From: Bacillota bacterium
GTDB lineage: Bacteria > Bacillota > Clostridia > Lachnospirales > Cellulosilyticaceae
Assembly: GCA_023412455.1 (NCBI GenBank)
Contig: JAEYNQ010000207.1
Location: 1 to 6,558 of the forward strand
DNA length: 6,558 nucleotides
Reading direction: 5' to 3'
The notes under the pieces: generated by a model
Seen by the model: only the letters and a program-made list of their open reading frames with translations
Told to the model about the DNA's origin: nothing
Database searches by the model: none
Program-made: the position numbers and the translations under genes
Shown here: piece after piece, positions 1 to 5,139 of the stretch
How the letters are laid out: each line of letters opens with the position of its first letter
Numbering within the stretch: position 1 is the stretch's first letter

Positions 1-7
1 TATCTCA

Positions 8-59
8 AAACAAAAGATAGACACTATTCTGTTTCCATAATAGTGTCTATCCTTTGTTT
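8..59 (-). terminator. Rho-independent terminator of the HTH-desulfoferrodoxin gene
   Basis: A perfect 13-bp inverted repeat (16-28 with 39-51) encloses a 10-nt loop. After one mismatch (15/52) it continues for 7 more pairs (8-14 with 53-59). Read on the minus strand, the stem runs into TTTTGTTTT, and it begins 12 bp after the stop codon of the gene ending at 72. The outer A and T tracts also make it usable from the plus strand, so it may be bidirectional. Confidence 0.85.
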
Positions 60-71
60 CCTTTATACCTT

Positions 72-653
72 TTATGCTTTCATCCATAAGCCATGCTGGG
101 TACAATAGATATAAAGCTGTGCGCCACCCATTTGAGGTAATCGTACCTCTGCATTTTGTTCAGGATACAGCTTAACAAGTAAAACACGATCATATTTTAC
201 ATAAGCTACAAAAGATATATAATGGTCTTTTTTCATTTCATGAGAAAGGGTGATATAATAATCATCCTCTACTTCTTCTAAAACGATAGCATGTTCTTCA
301 TCTTGTTTTTGAGGTTTAAGGGCCTCTAGCTTTCTTCCACAGCAAGAAATAGTGCCTTCACCCGTACTGGTTATCACATTGCCACACGTTGGACATACAT
401 AAAATTTAATGCGTTTCATATTGCCTCCATCTCGATCATTAGGTTCTAAATCCCCTACTAATATCTTTTCAATATCTACACCTAACAAAGTAGACAGTTC
501 TCCTAATAGTGAAACATCTGGACAGCCCAAGCCTCTCTCCCATTTGGAGATGGTCTTATCACTAATACCTAGAGCATCTGCCACTTGTTTTTGTGTCATC
601 TTTTTTTCTTTGCGTAAATCATTGAGTAATTTACCCACTTTACTGCAGTCCAT
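72..653 (-). CDS. XRE-family HTH regulator fused to desulfoferrodoxin (superoxide reductase-like) module
   Basis: Residue numbers are for a 193-aa product. Residues about 7-61 form a XRE/Cro-type helix-turn-helix (KQVADALGISDKTISKWERG), which should bind DNA. After a short linker, residues 79-193 match desulfoferrodoxin. Its desulforedoxin part has C87-x2-C90-x13-C104-C105, the CxxC...CC rubredoxin-type iron site. Its superoxide-reductase part has H121, H138, H144, C184 and H187 (HEMKKDHYI and YCTQHGLW), with spacing that fits the His4-Cys mononuclear iron centre. The residue before H121 is Glu, where active enzymes usually carry the catalytic Lys (EKH motif). The protein is therefore probably a cytoplasmic redox, superoxide or iron-responsive regulator, although weak enzyme activity cannot be excluded. 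I chose the ATG at 651-653 because AGGAGGTGA lies 6 nt upstream; the in-frame GTG at 660-662 falls inside that site. The gene may be cotranscribed with the genes upstream. Domain calls are secure, the sensing role is inferred. Confidence 0.88.
   Translation of the reverse strand: MDCSKVGKLLNDLRKEKKMTQKQVADALGISDKTISKWERGLGCPDVSLLGELSTLLGVDIEKILVGDLEPNDRDGGNMKRIKFYVCPTCGNVITSTGEGTISCCGRKLEALKPQKQDEEHAIVLEEVEDDYYITLSHEMKKDHYISFVAYVKYDRVLLVKLYPEQNAEVRLPQMGGAQLYIYCTQHGLWMKA
417..428 (-). promoter_or_regulatory. Internal Shine-Dalgarno and ATG at the fusion junction
   Basis: On the minus strand GGAGG (428-424) lies 4 nt before an in-frame ATG (419-417), which is Met79 of the HTH-desulfoferrodoxin protein. 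This Met begins MKRIKFYVCPTCGN, the normal start of free-standing desulfoferrodoxins. It could be the fossil start of an ancestral separate gene, or a live internal start giving a 115-aa iron protein without the HTH. The 4-nt spacing is shorter than ideal. Confidence 0.45.
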
Positions 654-668
654 CTCACTCACCTCCTC
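654..668 (-). promoter_or_regulatory. Ribosome binding site that decides the start at 653
   Basis: The minus strand reads AGGAGGTGA at 668-660, a full match to the Shine-Dalgarno consensus, then 6 nt to the ATG at 653. A GTG codon three codons upstream overlaps this site and has no spacing from AGGAGG, so it is unlikely to be the start. Confidence 0.75.
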
Positions 669-780
669 TTTAAGAGTAACTGCTTAAGCCCTTTTTTGCA
701 ATAAACGCTCCGTAGAGTTTTCCTCTTCTTCATCCCTTCTTATAGGAACCCCTTGATATACGTTTTTAATGAAAAGCACC

Positions 781-1098
781 TTATAAAGCTCTACTTCTTT
801 TTATCTTTAGCAGCTTTTCTTTTACCAGTTCCTCATGATAAAAGTAATTAATATAGGCTAGCCCCTTTGTTTCACAGTACGCTTTAATTTCAAGAGCCAA
901 ATCCATCCAATAGCTCTTATCTCCTTTTAAATAAATCTTCTCATACTTACTTTTAAGGGATGGATACTTTTGAGCAATATAGTCCAGTATGGTTTTCTTA
1001 TAACCCCCTCTTAAGTTTAAGTTCTCAAACCAATACTCCTCTATAAAGTCTCTGCTTTTATCAATAATCGCTTTAAAATCCATAAGATAGGGGAACAT
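781..1098 (-). CDS. Radical SAM-like C-terminal fragment, probable gene remnant
   Basis: The 105-aa product is soluble and rich in aromatic and charged residues. From memory, blocks such as EEYWFENLNLRGGYKK, DKSYW and YFYHEEL resemble the C-terminal third of SplB-like (COG1533) radical SAM proteins. There is no CxxxCxxC cluster motif and no barrel core, which lie in the missing N-terminal part, so it cannot be a working radical SAM enzyme by itself. The ATG lies one codon (AAC) after the LysR stop and in the same frame, with no ribosome site at a suitable distance; expression would need reinitiation or stop-codon readthrough. Met6 (1081-1083) is an alternative start. The likeliest explanation is a 5'-deleted gene joined behind lysR, but a small real protein is possible. 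The reading frame is well supported, the family moderately. Confidence 0.6.
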   Translation of the reverse strand: MFPYLMDFKAIIDKSRDFIEEYWFENLNLRGGYKKTILDYIAQKYPSLKSKYEKIYLKGDKSYWMDLALEIKAYCETKGLAYINYFYHEELVKEKLLKIKRSRAL

Positions 1099-1101
1099 GT
1101 T

Positions 1102-2001
1102 TTACACTTGTCGACCACCTTCTAATCGCTCGACTAAGGATGGCGTATCTTGTATAATGTATTTGGCAAAATGGCGTGCTGCAAGAGGCATTGTATCCCA
1201 GTTTTTCCAAGCTAGTGCCACCGTCCTTTGAAGTTCTTCTTTAATAGGACGGATCATAAAGCCCTTCTCAAAACCCTTTAAAACAAAACGATACATAATG
1301 GATACACCTAGACCTTGTTCCACCATGGCTAGTATGGTGTAATCGTCGTAAACTTTATACTGGATTTTAGGAGAAATTCCTCTTTTTAGAAAGGCTTGAA
1401 GAGGGACACTATGTTCTCCTTCATCTAATAAGATAAAGGGCTCCTCTTCTAATTGGGCCAATGAAATCTCAGGATAAGAGGCTAGACTATGTTGCATGGG
1501 AAGGATAGCCACCATTTTATCTTGATAAAGTGTCTTCACTGTTAAGCCTTTTACAGCCTCTGTATTGACAAAACCAAAGTCTACACTACCTTCTTGTACC
1601 CACTTACTAATACTTGTATATTCCCCTTGCTTTAAAACAAAGTGAACCGTTGGATAAAGCTCTTTAAATTTCTTCATAAGCTGTGGCAGTATATTTCGAC
1701 TGACACTGGTAAAAGTCCCAATGCGTATTGTACCATTTTCAAGTCCTTGTACCTCTTTATGTTTTTGGTGGAGGGCTCCTTCTGCGCAACCTACGGCATG
1801 CAAATAGGGATAAAATACCTCCCCATCTTTTGTCAGGCTGATCCCTTCCTTTCCTCGATTAATGAGCCTCACTCCTAATTCTTGTTCTAACGCTTTTACC
1901 GTCTGACTAATAGCACTCTGAGAATATCCCAATTGTTCGGCTACTTTTGTAAAGCTACCTTTTTCAATAATTTTGCAAAAAATTTCATAACGTGAAAACA
2001 T
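1102..2001 (-). CDS. LysR-family transcriptional regulator, probable regulator of azlCD
   Basis: The 299-aa length is typical of the family. The N-terminal winged helix-turn-helix lies at residues about 3-60, with the recognition region SFTKVAEQLGYSQSAISQTV at 16-35. A linker helix leads to a periplasmic-binding-protein-like effector domain from about residue 89 (GTIRIGTFTSVSRNILPQLM) to the C-terminus. Family members act as tetramers that bind a promoter dyad and change their contacts when a small molecule binds; the ligand cannot be read from the sequence. The gene diverges from azlC across 113 bp that contain a T-N11-A dyad, so the natural inference is control of the amino acid exporter, plus autoregulation. 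The start at ATG 1999-2001 has GAGG 8 nt upstream. The stop TAA (1102-1104) is followed one codon later, in frame, by the radical SAM-like fragment. Confidence 0.92.
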   Translation of the reverse strand: MFSRYEIFCKIIEKGSFTKVAEQLGYSQSAISQTVKALEQELGVRLINRGKEGISLTKDGEVFYPYLHAVGCAEGALHQKHKEVQGLENGTIRIGTFTSVSRNILPQLMKKFKELYPTVHFVLKQGEYTSISKWVQEGSVDFGFVNTEAVKGLTVKTLYQDKMVAILPMQHSLASYPEISLAQLEEEPFILLDEGEHSVPLQAFLKRGISPKIQYKVYDDYTILAMVEQGLGVSIMYRFVLKGFEKGFMIRPIKEELQRTVALAWKNWDTMPLAARHFAKYIIQDTPSLVERLEGGRQV

Positions 2002-2034
2002 TTTCTCTACCTCATTAGTTTTTCTTATACTTCT

Positions 2035-2063
2035 ATAATAAATATTAATTTTTTTAATAGCAA
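2035..2063 (-). promoter_or_regulatory. Putative lysR promoter
   Basis: On the minus strand, TTGCTA (2063-2058, 4 of 6 to the -35 consensus) and TATTAT (2040-2035, 5 of 6 to the -10 consensus) are 17 bp apart. Its -35 end overlaps the dyad at 2043-2059, which would allow autorepression by the LysR protein. Confidence 0.45.
2043..2059. promoter_or_regulatory. Putative LysR operator (TATTAA-N5-TTAATA dyad)
   Basis: A perfect 6-bp inverted repeat with a 5-bp T-tract spacer contains T2045-N11-A2057, the classic LysR-type box. It covers the place where the azlC -35 should be and lies within the lysR promoter. The AT-rich composition raises the risk of chance, so support comes mainly from its position between divergent genes. 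Confidence 0.5.
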
Positions 2064-2072
2064 ATAAAATGT

Positions 2073-2078
2073 TATACT
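2073..2078 (+). promoter_or_regulatory. Putative azlC -10 element with weak -35
   Basis: TATACT matches the -10 consensus at 5 of 6 positions. At 16-18 bp upstream there is only a T-run (around 2050-2055), so no good -35 exists. A good -10 with a poor -35 overlapped by a regulator dyad is typical of a promoter that needs an activator. Confidence 0.45.
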
Positions 2079-2114
2079 ATTCAAAAATAATGACTCAAAA
2101 GGTAGGATTCACAT

Positions 2115-2894
2115 ATGTCAGATTCTCTTTTCAATCATGCTTCTCGCTTCAATCAAACGGGTTCCCATACCTCTCCTCTTCACTTATTTAAAGAGGGCCT
2201 TCGTGATGGGACACCCATTGGCCTAGGCTATTTTGCTGTTGCCTTTGCCTTAGGCATTACAGCCAAAAATGCTGGTTTATCTGCCTTTCAAGGCTTATTA
2301 GCTAGTGTCCTTAATAATGCTTCTGCTGGTGAATATGCTGGTATTACGTTAATTGCCTCTCAGGGTACTTATTTAGAAATGGCCCTTATCACACTCATTA
2401 CCAATGCACGCTATCTCTTAATGAGCTGTGCCCTGAGTCAAAAATTTTCTCCTCAGACACCTTTCTATCATCGCTTATTGGTAGGATTCGATGTAACGGA
2501 TGAATTATTTGGCCTAGCCATTGCTCGTCCAGGCTATATACAGCCCGTTTATTTATATGGTGCCTTTTCAATAGCCATTCCCTGTTGGGGAATAGGAACT
2601 AGCCTAGGCATCCTTGCAGGAAGTACCCTTCCTATACGTGTTGTAAGCGCACTTAGCGTAGCTCTCTATGGTATGTTTTTAGCTGTTATTATTCCTCCTG
2701 CACGCCAGAACAAAGTCGTTGCTTTACTGGTGTTATTAAGTTTCACAGCTAGCTTTGCTTCCCTTTATTGTCCTCTATTAAAAGAGCTCTCAAGTGGCAC
2801 CCTCACCATCTTATTAACGGTGATTCTTTCAGGCTTAGCTGCCATATGCTTTCCTATCCCTTTAGAAGAGGAGTTGACCCAAGATGAAAAATAA
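2115..2894 (+). CDS. azlC: AzlC, large subunit of branched-chain amino acid exporter
   Basis: The 259-aa protein is an AzlC-family integral membrane permease that, with AzlD, exports branched-chain amino acids or analogues; in Bacillus subtilis the pair gives 4-azaleucine resistance. A hydrophilic N-terminus of about 30 residues precedes the family motif DGTPIGLGYFAVAFALGI (31-48). Membrane segments are visible at about 35-50, 58-80, 88-106, 145-168, 174-194, 200-218 and 229-247. Other family signatures are TNARYLLMS (96-104) and DVTDELFGLA (126-135). The ATG at 2115 is preceded by AGGAT with 6-nt spacing. The gene overlaps azlD by 11 bp, so the two subunits are probably coupled in translation. 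The substrate is assigned by family; other amino acids are possible. Confidence 0.93.
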   Translation: MSDSLFNHASRFNQTGSHTSPLHLFKEGLRDGTPIGLGYFAVAFALGITAKNAGLSAFQGLLASVLNNASAGEYAGITLIASQGTYLEMALITLITNARYLLMSCALSQKFSPQTPFYHRLLVGFDVTDELFGLAIARPGYIQPVYLYGAFSIAIPCWGIGTSLGILAGSTLPIRVVSALSVALYGMFLAVIIPPARQNKVVALLVLLSFTASFASLYCPLLKELSSGTLTILLTVILSGLAAICFPIPLEEELTQDEK

Positions 2895-3195
2895 TATCTA
2901 CATTTATTTACTCATTATGGCCTTGGTAACTTATACCATTCGTGTTCTACCTTTAACCCTTATTCGTAAGCCCATTCAAAACCGTTATCTTCGCTCCTTC
3001 CTCTACTATGTGCCTTATGTCACACTAGCAGTTATGACTTTCCCTGCCATCCTATATGCCACCCAAACGCCGCTCTCTGGATTACTAGCTTTAGCCTCAG
3101 GTATTCTTTTGGCTTGGCTTGGTGCTAGTCTCTTTCAAATATCTGCTTCTTGTTGTCTGATTGTGTTTATTATAGAATTCATTTTTTATCACTGA
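2884..3195 (+). CDS. azlD: AzlD, small subunit of branched-chain amino acid exporter
   Basis: The 103-aa hydrophobic protein has three or four membrane segments (about 5-26, 42-60, 63-83 and 86-101). It carries the AzlD-family features TYTIRVLPL (16-24) and YVPYVTLAVMTFPAIL (42-57). It is the small partner of AzlC and probably completes the exporter complex in the cytoplasmic membrane. Its ATG lies inside the last codons of azlC in another frame. AGGAG at 2869-2873 is 10 nt upstream, so translation is likely coupled to azlC. The length is normal for the family. No convincing terminator is seen in the 129 bp before the convergent gene at 3325. Confidence 0.92.
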   Translation: MKNNIYIYLLIMALVTYTIRVLPLTLIRKPIQNRYLRSFLYYVPYVTLAVMTFPAILYATQTPLSGLLALASGILLAWLGASLFQISASCCLIVFIIEFIFYH

Positions 3196-3324
3196 TTTCT
3201 AGTAAGATCATTCGTATCAACAGGGTATTCCTTTATCTATTTTTAACACATTATCACCATTATGAATAGTTTTTGGCTAGCTACAGTACTCTCATCGATT
3301 TAAAGTAAGCTTATCTCAAAAAAT

Positions 3325-3978
3325 CTAAAGTAGCTTGTGCTTCGCTATCTTGTCGTCTTCTAGGACTGTATGAGTTGCCACCTTTTCTAGTCGCTGCCGA
3401 TAGGTCTCCGGGATCTCCAGTAAGTTATCTAAGTCCTCAAAAAATTGAGTGGTGTGATGAGAGATCATGCTCTCCTTGACAGGTGCTTCAAAATATGGAA
3501 TCTGTATACCCTGCTCCCTTAACATTTCATCTAATACTTCTGTCATGACACCATATAGTGGAGCCCTTGTACCTCCATCTGCTTTTTCATCCTCCATCAT
3601 CGACTCCGTCTTATATTTGTTTTGCTTATGCTTTCCCCAATAAATACTACAATTAGGACTTCCTTGTATACCTATATAACATAGTGGCGTATTGGCATTA
3701 TTCCTTAATTCACAAACCATATCTACATAACTTTCTAAAGTCTTCCTGCAATGTTTTCTAAAAAAAACATTATCATATTGCTGCCTTCCTTGAGGATTAC
3801 GCCAATAGCCCATAGCTGTAAATTCTGGACAAGGCAGCTGAATAATAGAAATGTGCTTACTTAAAAAATAAGCAGTAATCTCTTCGGCAACTTGATAACG
3901 CCTTCCTAATAAATGAACTCTTGTAGAGGGATTAAGTAAACAGTGAGATACCATAATAAAATAACGTTTTTTAGCCAT
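3325..3978 (-). CDS. TudS-related putative desulfidase (DUF523-like, CD3072-type)
   Basis: The 217-aa soluble product resembles a clostridial protein group related to TudS, the thiouracil desulfidase, in which three cysteines hold a [4Fe-4S] cluster that removes sulfur from thiolated bases. The matching cysteines here are C13 (SHCLLNPSTRVH), C50 (LPCPEF) and C110 (GIQGSPNCSIYWG). C77 in YDNVFFRKHC is an extra conserved-looking cysteine. The true substrate of this subgroup is not known to me. I chose the ATG at 3976-3978 because GAGGAA lies 6 nt upstream and family proteins begin just before the SHCLLNP motif. An in-frame ATG at 4042-4044 would add 22 charged residues but has no good ribosome site. 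It is the last gene of a probable three-gene operon. Confidence 0.75.
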   Translation of the reverse strand: MAKKRYFIMVSHCLLNPSTRVHLLGRRYQVAEEITAYFLSKHISIIQLPCPEFTAMGYWRNPQGRQQYDNVFFRKHCRKTLESYVDMVCELRNNANTPLCYIGIQGSPNCSIYWGKHKQNKYKTESMMEDEKADGGTRAPLYGVMTEVLDEMLREQGIQIPYFEAPVKESMISHHTTQFFEDLDNLLEIPETYRQRLEKVATHTVLEDDKIAKHKLL

Positions 3979-3990
3979 ATCGCGTTCCTC
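3979..3990 (-). promoter_or_regulatory. Ribosome binding site that decides the start at 3978
   Basis: GAGGAA on the minus strand (3990-3985) is 6 nt before the ATG at 3978. The alternative ATG at 4044 is preceded by an AT-rich stretch without a purine-rich site at the right distance, which favours the shorter protein. Confidence 0.6.
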
Positions 3991-4070
3991 TTCTTTACTA
4001 TTTTGTATCTCTATTATTTGCATCTCCTGCACCACTACACCCATAAAATTTTACCATTCTAAATGGAAGG

Positions 4071-4382
4071 TTAATGTCCTTGCTTATCTCTCAAGAATGG
4101 AAATACTTGAATGACTGCACTCTTATTAATTAAGCCTAGTATATGAGGATACGCTTTTATATGATCTTCTTCTCCATAATCTATACTTGCTGTTAATTTA
4201 TTCTCATCTATACCAATGAGTACTAGTTCATCTTCTATATTCTCAAAGTAGGGTGCAACCTGATAAAAATAGTCTACTGCTGAACAATGTATAAATCCTT
4301 CCTCTTCCAAATACTGTTGTCCCCAATACTCCTTTTCTTTTAGTCCTTCCCATACTGATTTTTTCATACAATGTAAGATCAT
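4071..4382 (-). CDS. DUF952 family protein
   Basis: The 103-aa length is typical of the DUF952 family. Family-type blocks are present: LHCM at residues 3-6, EEGFIHCSAVDYFYQVAPYF (27-46, with H32 and S34) and AYPHILGLINKSAVIQVFPF (77-96, with H80). From memory the family is grouped with the ADP-ribosyltransferase fold, but I know of no firmly established activity, so none is claimed. There is no signal peptide or membrane segment, so it should be cytoplasmic. A strong AAGGAGG (4396-4390) lies 7 nt before the ATG. The gene begins 25 nt after the cysteine hydrolase stop and is followed by the TudS-like gene, so the three are probably cotranscribed. Confidence 0.85.
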   Translation of the reverse strand: MILHCMKKSVWEGLKEKEYWGQQYLEEEGFIHCSAVDYFYQVAPYFENIEDELVLIGIDENKLTASIDYGEEDHIKAYPHILGLINKSAVIQVFPFLRDKQGH

Positions 4383-4407
4383 TAAGTCCCCTCCTTAAGT
4401 AATATCC

Positions 4408-4908
4408 CTAAATAAAATCTGCTCCTAGCTGTTTTAACTTTTTAAAATGTTTTTCTTGTTTTTTATAAAACATAGTGCCTATGGCCTGGGTATTAACAGT
4501 AACCTTATAACCTCTTTTTATTGCACCGATTGCTGTCAGTGCCACACAGCCACCCCCGTCTACACCAACAACTTCAATGTGATTTACATTCTTACTTTTA
4601 AGGAATGCCACTAATCCATCATTAGAAAAAGCATCTCCTTTATATTTGGTAAAGATATACTCAGATACTTTATTCAAGCCTTCTACAAGCTCAACCTCCT
4701 CGGTCCCTTCAAATGCATGAACTGGGGCAAATTTGCTGATAAAGTTGTTTTTCATAACATTTTTAATGTACACAACCAAATTTCCTTCATTATTTTCAAT
4801 GGCTTTATTTACCTTTGCTATGAGCTGCTCATTGTCATATTTGAAAAAATCTCCATGTTTTTCACCTACACAGACATTTTGCATGTCTATTACTAAGAGT
4901 ACTTTCAT
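4408..4908 (-). CDS. Isochorismatase-like cysteine hydrolase
   Basis: The 166-aa protein has the isochorismatase/nicotinamidase fold. The expected catalytic triad is visible: D8 in VLLVIDMQN, K88 in the FTKYKGDAF segment, and the nucleophile C121 in VVGVDGGGCVALTA. The cis-peptide turn before the cysteine is also recognisable. Members hydrolyse amides or related bonds (nicotinamide, N-carbamoyl compounds, isochorismate); the short, lid-poor form here does not reveal the substrate. It is soluble and cytoplasmic. The ATG at 4906-4908 follows a GGGGGA site. It is the first intact gene of a probable operon with the DUF952 and TudS-like genes. What looks like the tail of another gene of the same orientation ends 33 bp upstream. 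Confidence 0.88.
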   Translation of the reverse strand: MKVLLVIDMQNVCVGEKHGDFFKYDNEQLIAKVNKAIENNEGNLVVYIKNVMKNNFISKFAPVHAFEGTEEVELVEGLNKVSEYIFTKYKGDAFSNDGLVAFLKSKNVNHIEVVGVDGGGCVALTAIGAIKRGYKVTVNTQAIGTMFYKKQEKHFKKLKQLGADFI

Positions 4909-4941
4909 AGAATCCCCCTATAGTTATAATATTTTATTGAT

Positions 4942-5031
4942 TCACAATATTTTAACATCTATTTCTTTGTGGTACAACTCCTCCAATTTTTTATTTTCTT
5001 CTAAGTAACATAGCTCCTCTACTGTAGTATA
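4942..5031 (-). pseudogene. 3' tail of a gene cut by the IS91-family element
   Basis: A frame with no start runs on the minus strand from the element boundary (about 5031) to TGA at 4942-4944. Its roughly 29 codons include EELCYLEENKKLEELYH, a charged, heptad-like, helix-prone sequence with ordinary codon use. It ends 33 bp before the cysteine hydrolase, the spacing expected of an upstream operon partner. The frame stays open into the IS as far as a stop at 5074-5076, but there it runs through the hairpins and no longer looks protein-like. I do not recognise the family. It is short enough that chance cannot be excluded. Confidence 0.45.
4949..4977 (-). promoter_or_regulatory. Possible promoter of the cysteine hydrolase operon
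   Basis: On the minus strand TTGTAC (4977-4972) and TAAAAT (4954-4949, 5 of 6 to the -10 consensus) are exactly 17 bp apart, about 40 bp before the start at 4908. The -35 match is only 3 of 6, and the site lies inside the apparent truncated reading frame, so it may be chance. Confidence 0.3.
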
Positions 5032-5049
5032 AAAAAGTGGCTCCGCCAC
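5031..5049 (-). terminator. Short hairpin terminator facing left at the IS left end
   Basis: GTGGC (5037-5041), a 3-nt loop and GCCAC (5045-5049) form a 5-bp GC-rich stem. On the minus strand it is followed directly by six T (5036-5031), so it should stop transcription leaving the element. It may also be part of the terIS structure. Confidence 0.5.
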
Positions 5050-5053
5050 GTTC

Positions 5054-5095
5054 AGCAACTTATAGTCTTCTTTCTACTCTATAAGTTGCTTTTTT
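5054..5095 (+). terminator. Rho-independent terminator or terIS hairpin upstream of the transposase
   Basis: AGCAACTTATAG (5054-5065) and CTATAAGTTGCT (5079-5090) are a perfect 12-bp inverted repeat with a 13-nt loop. The plus strand continues with a T-run to 5095. Placed before the transposase promoter, it would block transcription reading in from the host. It may also be the structured terIS end. Confidence 0.65.
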
Positions 5096-5122
5096 GACTC
5101 TTTTTACTTTTTTTGATATACC
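5094..5122 (+). promoter_or_regulatory. Putative transposase promoter
   Basis: TTGACT (5094-5099, 5 of 6) is exactly 17 bp from TATACC (5117-5122, 4 of 6), and a TGn extended -10 precedes it (TGATATACC). The -35 begins in the T-tract of the preceding terminator hairpin. Transcription would start near 5129, at the ribosome site itself, giving a leader of only about 10 nt. Confidence 0.45.
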
Positions 5123-5139
5123 TATATTAGGTGATATCT

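Noticed and set aside
409..687. 92-aa plus-strand ORF
   Set aside because: Antisense to the well-supported HTH-desulfoferrodoxin gene, with no ribosome site or recognisable domain.
670..687. Small dyad TTAAG-N8-CTTAA upstream of the HTH-desulfoferrodoxin gene, considered as an operator or terminator
   Set aside because: Only 5 AT-rich pairs, with no matching promoter elements at proper spacing (TTGCAA with TACTCT is too weak). It could be an autoregulatory site but cannot be supported.
1642..1878. 78-aa plus-strand ORF
   Set aside because: Antisense shadow within the lysR coding region.
3196..3324. Search for a terminator or small gene between the convergent azlD and TudS-like genes
   Set aside because: Only short, weak repeats were seen; no stable hairpin with a T-tract and no ORF with a ribosome site.
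3979..4044. 22-residue N-terminal extension of the TudS-like protein from the ATG at 4044
   Set aside because: No ribosome site before 4044, while GAGGAA precedes the ATG at 3978; the extension lies outside the family core.
4733..5008. 91-aa plus-strand ORF
   Set aside because: Antisense to the cysteine hydrolase start region; low-complexity Ser/Phe/Leu composition and no ribosome site.
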